Positions 42,755 to 57,356 of a stretch of DNA of 64,000 bases are shown here, piece by piece. The DNA comes from Pseudomonas sp. URMO17WK12:I2 (GTDB lineage Bacteria > Pseudomonadota > Gammaproteobacteria > Pseudomonadales > Pseudomonadaceae), in NCBI RefSeq assembly GCF_003253735.1, contig NZ_QKYW01000005.1, positions 124,001 through 188,000 on the forward strand. The letters run 5' to 3'. Made by a program: the position numbers and the translations under genes. Every line of letters starts with the position of its first letter. Position 1 is the stretch's first letter. The notes under the pieces were generated by a model. That model saw only the letters and a list, made by a program, of their open reading frames with translations. It did no database searches and was not told the DNA's origin.

Positions 42755-43717
42755 ATGACGATTCCTTCCAATGAGATGGCCCCAGTGAGGGTCGGCCTGA
42801 TCGGCGAATGCATGGTCGAGCTGCAACGGCAGGCTGACGGTGGTATGCGCCAGAGCTTCGGGGGCGACACCTTGAATACGGCGGTCTACCTCAGCCGCCT
42901 GTGCGGTGCCGAGGACATAGCGGTCGACTACCTCACCGCCCTCGGTGACGACCCCATGAGCCAGGCGATGCGGGCGCGCTGGCGTGAAGACGGCGTCAGT
43001 GATGGCCACGTGCGCGTGCTGGCGGATCGATTGCCGGGCCTCTACATGATCCAGACCGACGCCAAAGGCGAGCGGAGTTTTCTGTATTGGCGGGGCGAAT
43101 CCGCTGCCCGCTACTGTTTCGATGGGCCGGGCGCCGAGCAATTGCTCGCCGCCCTTGGTGACTATCACACGCTCTATCTCAGTGGTATCAGCCTGGCCAT
43201 CCTCACGGTCGAGGGGCGTGAGCGTCTGTTGGCAGCCTTGCGCCAGGCGCGCAGCCGAGGCACGCGCATCGTCTTCGACAACAATTACCGGCCGCGGCTG
43301 TGGCCAGGTGCGGCCGAGGCGCGAAAGCATTACGAAGCGCTGCTGGGCCTGGTGGATATCGCCTTGGTCACCTGGGACGACGACGTCGCCGTGTTCGGTT
43401 TCGCCACGCCGGAGCAGCTCTTCAGCCATTACGCAGGCCTTGGCGTGGGCGAGGTGGTGATCAAGCGTGGCGCGGGCAGTTGCCTGCTGCAAAGCGCTGA
43501 TGGCCGCGTCGAGGTGGCCCCCGAGGCGGTCGAACAGGTGGTCGACACCACGGCCGCTGGTGATTCCTTCAGTGCAGCCTACCTGGCCGCTCGCTTGCGT
43601 GGCGGCCGGCCCGAGGCGGCGGCACGTTGGGGGCACCGCCTGGCGGGCAGCGTGATCCAGCACCCGGGCGCGCTGATTCCCTTGCCGGCGATGCCGAACA
43701 TGCCGGCGCTCAGCTGA
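42755..43717 (+). CDS. kdgK: 2-keto-3-deoxygluconate kinase (PfkB family)
   Basis: 320 residues from MTIPSNEM, with GCAGGAGC upstream. The ribokinase-like fold shows the N-terminal GLIGECMVELQRQ and FGGDTLNTAVYLSRL typical of KDG kinases, and the PfkB signature DTTAAGDSFSAAYLAARL (about residues 277-294, catalytic Asp in AAGD). It phosphorylates KDG to KDPG with ATP, feeding the Entner-Doudoroff aldolase. It is in an operon with the PLP deaminase. A different PfkB sugar substrate is possible. Confidence 0.87.
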   Translation: MTIPSNEMAPVRVGLIGECMVELQRQADGGMRQSFGGDTLNTAVYLSRLCGAEDIAVDYLTALGDDPMSQAMRARWREDGVSDGHVRVLADRLPGLYMIQTDAKGERSFLYWRGESAARYCFDGPGAEQLLAALGDYHTLYLSGISLAILTVEGRERLLAALRQARSRGTRIVFDNNYRPRLWPGAAEARKHYEALLGLVDIALVTWDDDVAVFGFATPEQLFSHYAGLGVGEVVIKRGAGSCLLQSADGRVEVAPEAVEQVVDTTAAGDSFSAAYLAARLRGGRPEAAARWGHRLAGSVIQHPGALIPLPAMPNMPALS

Positions 43718-43820
43718 CGGGCTGCATCGCGCAGTGTCAGGCTATTCGCGTCATGGCCCTGGTGAGGCCAGTTGCGCTATCTTCCGGACTTCCTGATTAC
43801 ACTTCGTTGAGGATCGCCGT

Positions 43821-44876
43821 ATGAGCTGCGCCGTTTTGGGTATCGCCCTTCCGATCATTCAGGCACCCATGGCGGGCACCGCCACACCGGCTCTGGCGGC
43901 GGCAGTCAGTAACGCGGGCGGGCTGGGCTCGATTTCCATTGCTGCGGTGCAGGCCGAGGCGGGCCGGCAGATGATCAGGGAAACCCGCGCCGCCACTCGC
44001 AAGCCCTTCAATATCAACGTGTTCTGCCACCGGCTGAGCGTCGACGATACCGAGAAGCAGCAGGCCTGGCTGGCGCACCTGCAGCCTTATTTCGCCGAGT
44101 TTGGCGCCGCTGCGCCTGAGGCTATCCGGGATATCTACTGCAGTTTCCAGGAGGATGAGGGGCAGTTGCAGGTGCTCCTCGAAGAACGCCCGCCCATCGT
44201 CAGCTTTCACCTGGGGCTGCCGCCCCAGGAGCGCATCGATGCCCTGAAGCAGGCCGGAATCACCTTGCTGGCCTCGGCCACGACCTTGCAGGAAGGGTTG
44301 TTGGCCCAAGAGGCGGGCATCGACATCATCGTTGCCCAGGGCATCGAGGCCGGCGGCCACCGCGGCGTGTTCGAGCCGCAGCAGGGCGATCAGGGCATTG
44401 GCACCCTGGCCCTGGTGCGGGTGCTGGTCAAGCACCTGTCGCGTCCGGTGATCGCTGCTGGCGGCATCATGGACGGCGCCGGCATCGCCGCCGTCATGAA
44501 CCTGGGCGCCTGCGCCGCGCAACTGGGCACCGCGTTCATTCTCTGCCCGGAATCGGCTGCCAACGAGGCCTATCGGCGCATGCTAGGCAGCCAGCGCGCG
44601 CAGGTGACTCAGGTCACCACGGTGATTTCCGGGCGCCCGGCGCGTGGCATCGTCAATCGTTTCATGGCTGAGGTGGGCGCGCCCGGTCATCCTGAGGTGC
44701 CGGGTTTTGGTATCGCCTACGATGCCGGCAAGCAGCTGATCGCCGCGGCCGCCAAGGCCGGCAACGCCGAGTTCGCGGCCCATTGGGCCGGGCAGGGGGC
44801 GGCGCTGGCTCGAGCGATGCCGGCGGCGCAACTGGTGGATGTATTGCACCGCGAGTACCTGGCGGCATGCGCCTAG
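43821..44876 (+). CDS. Nitronate monooxygenase (2-nitropropane dioxygenase family)
   Basis: 351 residues. FMN-binding TIM barrel begins [40 protein letters not shown] (about residues 175-185) carries the His-Arg of the active site, and [28 protein letters not shown] is the phosphate-binding region. It oxidises toxic propionate-3-nitronate or related nitronates. It is monocistronic, 103 bp after kdgK and not obviously linked to it. Confidence 0.9.
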   Translation: MSCAVLGIALPIIQAPMAGTATPALAAAVSNAGGLGSISIAAVQAEAGRQMIRETRAATRKPFNINVFCHRLSVDDTEKQQAWLAHLQPYFAEFGAAAPEAIRDIYCSFQEDEGQLQVLLEERPPIVSFHLGLPPQERIDALKQAGITLLASATTLQEGLLAQEAGIDIIVAQGIEAGGHRGVFEPQQGDQGIGTLALVRVLVKHLSRPVIAAGGIMDGAGIAAVMNLGACAAQLGTAFILCPESAANEAYRRMLGSQRAQVTQVTTVISGRPARGIVNRFMAEVGAPGHPEVPGFGIAYDAGKQLIAAAAKAGNAEFAAHWAGQGAALARAMPAAQLVDVLHREYLAACA

Positions 44877-44954
44877 GGCCCGGGGTGTCATAGCGTTTCT
44901 ACTGAGAAAACAGGGGCCGGCACCGAAGCCGGCCCGGGTGAAAAGCAGCGCGGC

Positions 44955-45224
44955 TCAGGCCGAGTGCAGCTGCACTTCCTCGATGCTATCGACACGGCTG
45001 GGGGCCTCGACACCGGTCAGTTCACTGATCAGCACCCATTGCTGATCCAGCTCCCGGCTCACCGCGCCAAGGCGGGTGATCATCTTCGAGGCGGCAGAGC
45101 GAACGCCGCTGTCATCGCTGCGCAGCAGATCGAAGGACAGGGCCGTCATGGCGGCGGTCATATGGGTGATGCTGCGCGAGGTGAGGGTGAGCAGTTCGGT
45201 CAGCTGTTGTTCCTTGGCGTTCAT
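44955..45224 (-). CDS. Conserved-looking hypothetical protein (89 aa)
   Basis: 89 residues, starting MNAKEQQLTELLTLTSRSIT, with AAGGAAG upstream. It is predicted all helical with heptad-like spacing (ITHMTAAMTALSFDLLRS; AASKMITRLGAVSRELDQQW), with no TM, cysteines or motif that I recognise. It is divergent from the aru operon. A small soluble helical protein; function unknown. Confidence 0.6.
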   Translation of the reverse strand: MNAKEQQLTELLTLTSRSITHMTAAMTALSFDLLRSDDSGVRSAASKMITRLGAVSRELDQQWVLISELTGVEAPSRVDSIEEVQLHSA

Positions 45225-46906
<1,682 letters not shown>

Positions 46907-47031
46907 CCCTTACGGGCGGCTGGGCGCCGCCCGCTCAATTCGCTGCGTCGGCAGGTTGCCGGCCAGCCCCATGGATGATGATTCTCGCTGCCAGGGCTGC
47001 CATGCCCCAGCCTTGCTGAAGGAGTGACCCC

Positions 47032-48048
47032 ATGCTGGTTATGCGCCCTGCGCGAATGACCGACCTCGCCGAAGTGCAGCGCCTGGCCGCGGACAGCCCG
47101 GTGGGCGTCACCTCGCTGCCCGACAATGCCGAGCGGCTACGCGACAAGATCGCCGCCTCAGAAGCGTCGTTCGCCGCCGAGGTCAGTTTCAACGGCGAGG
47201 AACGCTACTTCTTCGTGCTCGAAGACAGCGAGACCGGCCGCCTTTCCGGCTGCTCGGGCATCGTCGCCTCGGCCGGCTATTCCGAGCCGTTCTACAGCTT
47301 TCGCAACGAGACCTTCGTTCACAACTCCCGTGAGTTGAAGATCCACAACAAGATTCACGTGCTGTCGCTGTGTCACGACCTGACCGGCAACAGCCTGCTG
47401 ACCAGCTTCTATGTCGAGCGCGGGCTGGTGGACAGCGTCTGGGCGGAGCTCAATTCCCGGGCGCGCCTGCTGTTCGCCGCCTGCCACCCGGCGCGCTTCG
47501 CCGATGCCATGGTGGTGGAGATCGTCGGTGAGAGCGACGACGCCGGCGAGTCACCGTTCTGGGATGCGGTCGGTCGGCATTTCTTCGGCATGAGCTACGC
47601 CGAAGCCGAGCGCCTGTGCGGCCTGCGCAGCCGCGCCTACCTGGCCGAGCTGATGCCCCATTACCCGATCTACGTGCCGCTGCTGCCGGATACTGCCCAG
47701 GAATCCATGGGCCTGGTGCATCCGCGTGCCCAGGTATCGTTCGACATCCTGATGCGCGACGGCTTCGAAACCGATCACTACATCGACATCTTCGATGGCG
47801 GCCCGACCCTGCACGCACGCACCTCGGGCATTCGCAGCATCGCCCAGAGCGTGGTGGTGCCGGTGGTGCTCGGCGAAGCGGACGGCGGTGGCCAACCTTA
47901 TCTGGTCAGCAACGAGCAACTGCAGGGCTTTCGCGCCGTGGTCGTCGAGCTGAACTGGGCACCGGGCCAGCCCGCGCTGCTCGACCCGCAGACCGCGCAG
48001 ATCCTCGGCGTCGCCGAAGGCGGCCAGGTAAGGCTGGTGGCGGTATGA
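47032..48048 (+). CDS. aruF: Arginine/ornithine N-succinyltransferase, alpha subunit AruF
   Basis: 338 residues. AstA family: MRPARMTDLAEVQRLAADSPVG, CHDLTGNSLLTSFYV, FWDAVGRHFFGMSYAEAERL, ELMPHYPIYVPLLPD. AruF and AruG form a heteromer that transfers succinyl from succinyl-CoA to arginine (or ornithine), the first step of the pathway. Enterobacteria use a single AstA; the two-subunit form is typical of Pseudomonas. AAGGAG upstream. Confidence 0.96.
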   Translation: MLVMRPARMTDLAEVQRLAADSPVGVTSLPDNAERLRDKIAASEASFAAEVSFNGEERYFFVLEDSETGRLSGCSGIVASAGYSEPFYSFRNETFVHNSRELKIHNKIHVLSLCHDLTGNSLLTSFYVERGLVDSVWAELNSRARLLFAACHPARFADAMVVEIVGESDDAGESPFWDAVGRHFFGMSYAEAERLCGLRSRAYLAELMPHYPIYVPLLPDTAQESMGLVHPRAQVSFDILMRDGFETDHYIDIFDGGPTLHARTSGIRSIAQSVVVPVVLGEADGGGQPYLVSNEQLQGFRAVVVELNWAPGQPALLDPQTAQILGVAEGGQVRLVAV

Positions 48049-48100
48049 GCCAGCCCATCGTGAACGCCAGCCGTCTGGCCCGCCATTTCCCGGAGGCAGC

Positions 48101-49117
48101 ATGATCGTTCGCTCCGTACGTGCCAGTGACCTGCCGGCATTGATCGACCTGGCGCGCAGCACCGGCACCGGGCTGACCACCCTGCCGGCCAATGAGGCCC
48201 GGCTGGCCTACCGGGTCGGCCGCGCCGAGAAGACCTTCGCCGGCGAAGCCGAACGTGGCGACTGCGACTATATGTTCGTGCTCGAGGATGACGACGGCCG
48301 CGTGCTGGGCATCTCCGCCATCGCTGGCGGGGTGGGCTTGCGCGAGTCCTGGTACAACTACCGGGTCGGCCTGACCGTGTGCGCGTCCCAGGAGCTGGGT
48401 ATCCACCGCCAGGTGCCCACGCTGTTTCTGGCCAATGACCTGACCGGCCATTCCGAGCTGTGCTCGCTGTTCCTGCATGCCGACCACCGTACCGGGCTGA
48501 ACGGGCGCCTGCTGTCCAAGGCACGTTTGTTGTTCATCGCCGAATTTCGTGAGCAGTTTGGCGACAAGATCATCGCCGAGATGCGTGGCGTGTCGGATGA
48601 GCAGGGGCGTTCGCCGTTCTGGGAGTGCCTGGGCCGGCACTTTTTCCGCATGGAGTTTTCCCAGGCGGACTACCTGACCGGTGTTGGCAACAAGGCGTTC
48701 ATCGCCGAGCTGATGCCGCGCTTTCCGCTCTACACCTGCTTTCTGTCCGAAGCGGCTCGCGAGGTGATCGGCCGGGTACACCCGGATACCGAACCGGCGC
48801 TGGCGATGCTCAAGTCCGAGGGTTTCAGCTATCAGGGCTATGTCGACATCTTCGACGCGGGCCCGGCCATCGAGGCGGAAACCGCCAAGATTCGCGCGAT
48901 TCGCGACAGCCAGCTGCTGGTGTTGGCCATTGGCACGCCGGGTGACGATGCACCGGTGTACCTGGTGCACAACCGCAAGCAGGCGGATTGCCGGATCACC
49001 GCGGCGCGCGCGCGCATGGCCGCCGGTACTCTGGTGGTCGACCCATTGACCGCCAAGCGCCTGCGCCTGAGTGTCGGCGATCAGGTGCGGGCCGTGCCCC
49101 TGGCGGTAAAGGCCTGA
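48101..49117 (+). CDS. aruG: Arginine N-succinyltransferase, beta subunit AruG
   Basis: 338 residues, paralogue of AruF with the same landmarks (LFLANDLTGHSELCSLFLH, FWECLGRHFFRMEFSQADYL, ELMPRFPLYTCFL). CGGAGG lies 6 nt before the ATG. It begins 52 bp after aruF. The similarity and equal length show a tandem duplication of an astA ancestor. Catalyses arginine + succinyl-CoA to N2-succinylarginine with AruF. Confidence 0.96.
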   Translation: MIVRSVRASDLPALIDLARSTGTGLTTLPANEARLAYRVGRAEKTFAGEAERGDCDYMFVLEDDDGRVLGISAIAGGVGLRESWYNYRVGLTVCASQELGIHRQVPTLFLANDLTGHSELCSLFLHADHRTGLNGRLLSKARLLFIAEFREQFGDKIIAEMRGVSDEQGRSPFWECLGRHFFRMEFSQADYLTGVGNKAFIAELMPRFPLYTCFLSEAAREVIGRVHPDTEPALAMLKSEGFSYQGYVDIFDAGPAIEAETAKIRAIRDSQLLVLAIGTPGDDAPVYLVHNRKQADCRITAARARMAAGTLVVDPLTAKRLRLSVGDQVRAVPLAVKA

Positions 49118-49247
49118 GCAACCCATTGATGTGACCAGGGGCGGCGCGCTGTCCCTATGGGTAATGTCGCCACAGAGCGGCAGCCGTTACAGGTAACGGG
49201 TCATCGCCCAGCGCTGGCCTGTGCAACCGTGAAGCCTGGAGTGATAG

Positions 49248-52063
<2,816 letters not shown>

Positions 52064-52104
52064 GGCGGCTCACCTGCGAGCCACCATGACACCTTGGAGC
52101 AACC

Positions 52105-52389
52105 ATGAGCGACGCCCTGCAACTGATTCTCGAAGACGCCGACGGCACCCAGCTGGAAACCTCGTGCACCCGGTTTGCGGTAATGTGGCAAGGCAAGGAG
52201 GTGTGGATTCAGCAGGTCGGCAACGGCCAGCTGATGATCGGCGTGGATGTCGCCGAAGGCGATAGCGAATACGCCAACCTGCTGCTGCGCCCGCTGGCCA
52301 CCAACCTGGTCAGCCTGGAGCTGGAAATGGAGCCGGCCGACGACGGCGCCGATGACGACCACGTCCATGGTCCGGACTGCAATCACTGA
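52105..52389 (+). CDS. Small acidic protein in the aru operon with His/Cys C-terminus
   Basis: 94 residues, strongly acidic. The start MSDALQLILEDADGTQLET has a good SD (TTGGAGC). The C-terminus, DDGADDDHVHGPDCNH, has three His and one Cys, a potential metal-binding tail. No TM or signal peptide. It is located between aruB (41 bp) and aruE (9 bp), so it belongs to the operon, and a gene of similar size occupies this place in other Pseudomonas. Function unknown; metal supply to the zinc enzyme AruE is a possible but untested role. Confidence 0.75.
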   Translation: MSDALQLILEDADGTQLETSCTRFAVMWQGKEVWIQQVGNGQLMIGVDVAEGDSEYANLLLRPLATNLVSLELEMEPADDGADDDHVHGPDCNH

Positions 52390-52398
52390 GGTACGCCC

Positions 52399-53409
52399 AT
52401 GCTCGCCCTCGGCAAACTGCTCGAACTGACCCTGGCTGGCCATGAGCCGGCTTCGAAGATCCAGTTGACGCCGCAGGGCACGCGCTTGCGCTGGTTGGCC
52501 GAGGGCGCCCTTGAGATCACCCCGGCCTGCGGGCGCGACAACGGCATGGATCTGCTGCTGTCGGCCGGTATCCATGGCAACGAAACCGCGCCGATCGAGT
52601 TGCTCGACCGCCTGCTGCACCGCATCGCCCGCAACGAGCTGCAGCCCCATGCGCGGGTACTGCTGCTGTTCGGCAACCCGGCGGCCATGCGCCGTGGGGA
52701 GCGTTTCGTCGAGCAGGACATCAACCGCCTGTTCAGCGGCCGTCATGAGCTGAGCAGCGGTGTCGAGGCGATACGAGCCTGCGAGCTCGAGCACCTGGCT
52801 TCTTCGTTCTTCGTCGACCCCAATCGCGAGCGCCTGCATTACGACCTGCACACCGCGATCCGCGCTTCGCGCATCGAGCAGTTCGCCCTTTACCCCTGGG
52901 CCGAGGGGCGTCGCCAGTCGCGTCGCGAATGCGCCCGCCTGCAGGCCGCGGGCATCGATGCGGTGCTGCTGCAAAGCAAGCCCTCGACCACCTTCAGCGC
53001 CTATACCTATGCCGAGCTGGGCGCCGAAGCGTTCACCCTGGAACTGGGCAGGGCCAGGCCGTTCGGCCATAACGAGCTGGTCAATCTGGACCTGCTCGAG
53101 CTGCGTCTGCAGGCACTTATCGAAGGCAACGAGCCGCCGATCGAGGAGGGCGCCATCGATCGTCTGAAGCTGTTCTCCTTCGCTCGCGAGCTGATCAAGC
53201 ACAGCGACGCCTTCACCCTGCACCTGCCGGCCGACGTGGAAAACTTCACCGAGCTGGCGCCCGGCTATCTGCTTGCCGAGGACCTGGCCAACAGCCGCTG
53301 GGTGGTGGAAGAGCAGGGCGCGCGTATCATCTTTCCCAATCCCAAGGTGCACAACGGCCAGCGTGCCGGCATTCTCATCGTGCCGGCCGAGGCCTCGCTG
53401 CTGGCGTGA
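52399..53409 (+). CDS. aruE: Succinylglutamate desuccinylase AruE (AstE)
   Basis: 336 residues, zinc carboxypeptidase-like AstE family. Zinc motif [15 protein letters not shown] (His, Glu; about residues 57-71), [22 protein letters not shown], and the third ligand in [11 protein letters not shown]. It splits N-succinylglutamate to succinate and glutamate, the last step. It ends the operon; ltaE follows after 37 bp and may be read through. Confidence 0.96.
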   Translation: MLALGKLLELTLAGHEPASKIQLTPQGTRLRWLAEGALEITPACGRDNGMDLLLSAGIHGNETAPIELLDRLLHRIARNELQPHARVLLLFGNPAAMRRGERFVEQDINRLFSGRHELSSGVEAIRACELEHLASSFFVDPNRERLHYDLHTAIRASRIEQFALYPWAEGRRQSRRECARLQAAGIDAVLLQSKPSTTFSAYTYAELGAEAFTLELGRARPFGHNELVNLDLLELRLQALIEGNEPPIEEGAIDRLKLFSFARELIKHSDAFTLHLPADVENFTELAPGYLLAEDLANSRWVVEEQGARIIFPNPKVHNGQRAGILIVPAEASLLA

Positions 53410-53446
53410 GCGCCGAAACCCATCCCTCGCATGCACAGGAGTGCCC

Positions 53447-54448
53447 ATGCCCATCATCGATCTGCGTAGCGACACCGTGACCCAACCGACTGCCGGCATG
53501 CGCGAGGCGATGCTGGCCGCCGAGCTGGGCGATGACGTGTACGGCGAAGACCCGACCGTCAACCGTCTCGAGCAGCGCCTGGCCCAGGATCTGGGGTTCG
53601 CGGCCGCGCTGTTCGTGCCGACCGGTACCATGAGCAACCTGCTCGGCTTGATGGCCCACTGCGAGCGTGGCGACGAATATATCGTTGGCCAGCAGGCACA
53701 CACCTACAAATACGAAGGCGGCGGTGCCGCGGTACTCGGTTCCATCCAGCCCCAGCCGCTGGACATGGAGCAGGACGGCTCGCTGGATCTGGCGCGGGTC
53801 GAGGCGGCGATCAAGCAGGACGACTTCCATTTCGCCCGCACCCGCCTGTTGGCCCTGGAAAACACCATGCAGGGCAAGGTGCTGCCAATGGAGTACCTGG
53901 CCGACGCCCGCGCCTTCACCCATGACAAGGGCCTGGCACTGCACCTGGACGGCGCCCGGCTGTACAACGCAGTGGTTCGCCTGGGTGTCGAGGCACGGGA
54001 GATCACCCGGCATTTCGATTCGGTGTCCGTGTGCCTGTCCAAGGGCCTCGGCGCGCCAGTCGGTTCGGTGCTGTGCGGCAGCGAGGCGCTGATCGGCAAG
54101 GCCCGGCGCCTGCGCAAGATGGTCGGTGGCGGCATGCGCCAGGCCGGTGTGTTGGCCGCTGCCGGGATCTATGCCCTGGATCATCAGGTCGAGCGCCTGG
54201 TCGAGGATCACGCCAATGCCGACTGCCTGGCCGCCGGCCTGCGTGAACTGGGCTATGCGGTGGAGCCGGTGCAGACCAATATGGTCTACGTGCAGGTCGG
54301 CGAGCGTGCCGCGACGCTGAAGGCTTTTTGTGCCGAGCGCGGCATCCGCCTGAGTGCTGCCCCGCGGCTGCGCATGGTGACTCACCTGGACGTGGACGCC
54401 AGCGCCATGGCTCAGGTGATCGAGGCCTTCGCCGCCTTCCGCGCCTGA
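53447..54448 (+). CDS. ltaE: Low-specificity L-threonine aldolase LtaE
   Basis: 333 residues from [18 protein letters not shown], a family N-terminus; CACAGGAG lies upstream. PLP fold type I with the lysine in [16 protein letters not shown] (about residue 197) and [12 protein letters not shown] before it. It cleaves L-threonine and L-allo-threonine to glycine and acetaldehyde. It sits between aru and alaS, as in other pseudomonads. Confidence 0.94.
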   Translation: MPIIDLRSDTVTQPTAGMREAMLAAELGDDVYGEDPTVNRLEQRLAQDLGFAAALFVPTGTMSNLLGLMAHCERGDEYIVGQQAHTYKYEGGGAAVLGSIQPQPLDMEQDGSLDLARVEAAIKQDDFHFARTRLLALENTMQGKVLPMEYLADARAFTHDKGLALHLDGARLYNAVVRLGVEAREITRHFDSVSVCLSKGLGAPVGSVLCGSEALIGKARRLRKMVGGGMRQAGVLAAAGIYALDHQVERLVEDHANADCLAAGLRELGYAVEPVQTNMVYVQVGERAATLKAFCAERGIRLSAAPRLRMVTHLDVDASAMAQVIEAFAAFRA

Positions 54449-54555
54449 GTTGGCCTCCGGGCAGCCACTGGTAGTGTCCTGGCCGCTGCAAGCCGGTTTT
54501 TCCGGCCATCGCGCGGCCCGCAAATAAATCAGCCCATGGCCTAGCCGCCGCGGAC

Positions 54556-54579
54556 AAGCCCGATATAATGCGGGCTTTT
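54556..54579 (+). terminator. Terminator-like hairpin overlapping a TATAAT box before alaS
   Basis: AAGCCCG and CGGGCTT form a 7-bp stem with loop ATATAATG, followed by TTG. The loop itself carries TATAAT (54564-54569) at a suitable distance from alaS for a -10 element. Either the ltaE terminator, the alaS promoter, or both. Confidence 0.5.
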
Positions 54580-54620
54580 GCCGGCTGTGCCGTGGCCGCC
54601 TGTTTTCCTGGAAAATGCCA

Positions 54621-57245
54621 ATGAAAAGCGCAGAAATCCGTGAAGCTTTCCTGAGCTTCTTCGAAGAGAAGGGACACACCCGTGTCGCTTCCAGCTCCCT
54701 GATTCCGAACAACGACCCCACGTTGCTGTTCACCAACGCGGGCATGAACCAGTTCAAGGACTGCTTCCTGGGCCTGGAAAAGCGCGCCTACACCCGCGCC
54801 GCCACCAGCCAGAAGTGCGTGCGCGCCGGTGGCAAGCACAATGATCTGGAAAACGTCGGTTATACCGCGCGCCACCACACCTTCTTCGAAATGCTCGGCA
54901 ACTTCAGCTTTGGCGACTATTTCAAGCGTGACGCCATTCATTTCGCCTGGGAGTTCCTGACCGGCGAGAAGTGGCTGAAGCTGCCCAAGGAAAAACTCTG
55001 GGTCACGGTGTATGCCACCGATGACGAGGCCTATGACATCTGGACCAAGGAAGTGGGTGTGCCGGCTGAGCGGATGATCCGCATCGGCGACAACAAGGGC
55101 GCGCCTTACGCCTCCGACAACTTCTGGACCATGGGCGATACCGGCCCGTGCGGCCCGTGCACCGAGATCTTCTTCGACCATGGCGAGCACATCTGGGGCG
55201 GCCCACCCGGCAGCCCGGAAGAAGATGGCGACCGCTACATCGAAATCTGGAACAACGTGTTCATGCAGTTCAACCGCACCGCGGACGGCATGCTGCACCC
55301 GCTGCCAGCGCCGAGCGTGGACACCGGCATGGGCCTGGAACGCATCAGCGCGGTGCTGCAGCACGTCAACTCGAACTACGAGATCGACCTGTTCCAGAGC
55401 CTGCTCAACGCCAGCGCTCAGGCCATCGGCTGCGCCAACAACGGCGACGCCTCGCTGAAAGTGGTGGCGGACCATATCCGCTCCTGCAGCTTCCTGATCG
55501 CCGACGGCGTCACCCCGTCCAACGAAGGCCGTGGTTACGTGCTGCGCCGTATCATTCGCCGCGCCTGCCGCCATGGCAACAAGCTGGGCGCCAAGGGCAG
55601 CTTCTTCCACAAGATCGTCGCGGCCCTGGCCAGCGAGATGGGCGAAGCCTTCCCCGAGCTCAAGCAGCAACAGGCGCATATCGAGCGCGTGCTGAAGACC
55701 GAAGAAGAGCAGTTCGCCAAGACCCTGGAGCAGGGCCTGAAGATCCTCGAGCAGGACCTGGCCGAGCTCAGCGGTACGGTGATTCCCGGTGAAGTGATCT
55801 TCAAGCTGTACGACACCTACGGCTTCCCGATGGACCTGACCGGCGATATCGCCCGTGAGCGCGAGCTGACTCTCGACGAAGCCGGCTTCGAGCGCGAGAT
55901 GGAAGCCCAGCGCGTACGTGCCCGTTCCGCCAGCTCCTTCGGTGTGGACTACAACAGCCTGGTCAAGGTCGACGCCGATACCCGTTTCCTCGGCTATGGC
56001 GCCACCGTTGCCAGTGGCGAGTTGCTGGTGCTGCTGCGCGACGGCCAATCCGTCGACACCCTCAACGAAGGCGAGGAGGGCGTGGTGGTGCTCGACCAGA
56101 CGCCGTTCTATGCCGAATCCGGTGGCCAGATCGGTGACTGCGGTTTCCTCGAAGGCCCGGGCGTGCGTTTCGATGTGCGCGACACCACCAAGGTCGGCGG
56201 CGCCTGGCTGCATCATGGCGTGGTCAGCAAGGGCAGCCTGAGCGTCGGCGCCACCATCAATGCCGAAGTGGATGCCTCGGTGCGTACCGCCACCGGGCTC
56301 AACCACTCGGCCACGCATTTGTTGCACGCTGCGCTGCGCCAGGTGCTTGGCGAGCACGTGCAGCAGAAAGGCTCGCTGGTCGACAGTCAGCGCCTGCGCT
56401 TCGACTTCAGCCACTTCGAGGCGATCAAGCCCGAGCAACTCAAGGAGCTCGAAGAGATCGTCAACCGTGAAGTGCGCCGCAACACCCCGGTGCAGACCGA
56501 GGAGATGGATATCGAAAGCGCCAAGGCCAAGGGCGCCATGGCGTTGTTCGGCGAGAAGTACGGCGACAGCGTGCGCGTGCTGACCATGGGCGACGGCTTC
56601 TCCGTCGAGCTGTGCGGTGGCATTCACGCCAACCGTACCGGCGACATCGGTGTGTTCAAGATCGTCAGCGAGGGTGGTGTGGCAGCCGGCGTGCGCCGTA
56701 TCGAAGCGGTCACCGGGGCAGCGGCCTTCGCTTACCTGAACGGCGCGGAAGAGCAGCTCAAGGAAGCAGCCTCGCTGGTCAAGGGCAGCCGCGACAGCCT
56801 GCTCGACAAACTCTCGGCAGTGCTTGATCGCAATCGCCAGCTGGAAAAAGAGCTGGAGCAGCTCAAGGCCAAGGCCGCCAGCGCGGCTGGCAGCGACCTG
56901 GCTGGCTCGGCGGTGGACATCAAGGGTGTGAAGACGCTTGGTGCGCGCATCGATGGCCTGGATGGCAAAGGCTTGCTGGCACTGGTCGATCAACTGAAGA
57001 ACAAGCTCGGCAGTGCGGTGATCCTGCTCGGCGGCGTGCAGGACGACAAGGTCGTGCTGGTAGCCGGCGTGACCCAGGATCTGACCGCCAAGCTCAAGGC
57101 CGGCGACCTGATGAAGCAGGCCGCTGCTGCCGTCGGTGGCAAGGGCGGCGGCCGTCCGGACATGGCGCAGGGCGGTGGGGTCGATGCGGCCGCACTGGAT
57201 GGCGCTCTGGCGCTGATCGGTCCGTTCGTCGAGCAGGGCCTCTGA
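54621..57245 (+). CDS. alaS: Alanyl-tRNA synthetase
   Basis: 874 residues from [10 protein letters not shown], the P. aeruginosa length; an ATG two codons earlier (54615) is less well spaced from GGA. Class-II catalytic core ([41 protein letters not shown]), editing domain with zinc site [12 protein letters not shown] and [13 protein letters not shown], then a coiled coil and C-terminal glycine-rich domain ([14 protein letters not shown]). Charges tRNA-Ala and clears Ser-tRNA-Ala. Confidence 0.97.
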   Translation: MKSAEIREAFLSFFEEKGHTRVASSSLIPNNDPTLLFTNAGMNQFKDCFLGLEKRAYTRAATSQKCVRAGGKHNDLENVGYTARHHTFFEMLGNFSFGDYFKRDAIHFAWEFLTGEKWLKLPKEKLWVTVYATDDEAYDIWTKEVGVPAERMIRIGDNKGAPYASDNFWTMGDTGPCGPCTEIFFDHGEHIWGGPPGSPEEDGDRYIEIWNNVFMQFNRTADGMLHPLPAPSVDTGMGLERISAVLQHVNSNYEIDLFQSLLNASAQAIGCANNGDASLKVVADHIRSCSFLIADGVTPSNEGRGYVLRRIIRRACRHGNKLGAKGSFFHKIVAALASEMGEAFPELKQQQAHIERVLKTEEEQFAKTLEQGLKILEQDLAELSGTVIPGEVIFKLYDTYGFPMDLTGDIARERELTLDEAGFEREMEAQRVRARSASSFGVDYNSLVKVDADTRFLGYGATVASGELLVLLRDGQSVDTLNEGEEGVVVLDQTPFYAESGGQIGDCGFLEGPGVRFDVRDTTKVGGAWLHHGVVSKGSLSVGATINAEVDASVRTATGLNHSATHLLHAALRQVLGEHVQQKGSLVDSQRLRFDFSHFEAIKPEQLKELEEIVNREVRRNTPVQTEEMDIESAKAKGAMALFGEKYGDSVRVLTMGDGFSVELCGGIHANRTGDIGVFKIVSEGGVAAGVRRIEAVTGAAAFAYLNGAEEQLKEAASLVKGSRDSLLDKLSAVLDRNRQLEKELEQLKAKAASAAGSDLAGSAVDIKGVKTLGARIDGLDGKGLLALVDQLKNKLGSAVILLGGVQDDKVVLVAGVTQDLTAKLKAGDLMKQAAAAVGGKGGGRPDMAQGGGVDAAALDGALALIGPFVEQGL

Positions 57246-57356
57246 GGCCCGTAACTCAAGCGTGACCACGCTGCTCGCCATGCCCGGCGAGCGGCGCGGT
57301 GGTGTGCGGTGTTGTCTGTTTAATGGGCGCCCTTCACGGGCTGAGGCAGCTTTGAA

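Noticed and set aside
44955..45224. Anti-sigma or toxin-antitoxin partner upstream of aruC
   Set aside because: No recognisable motif and no partner gene; left as unknown.
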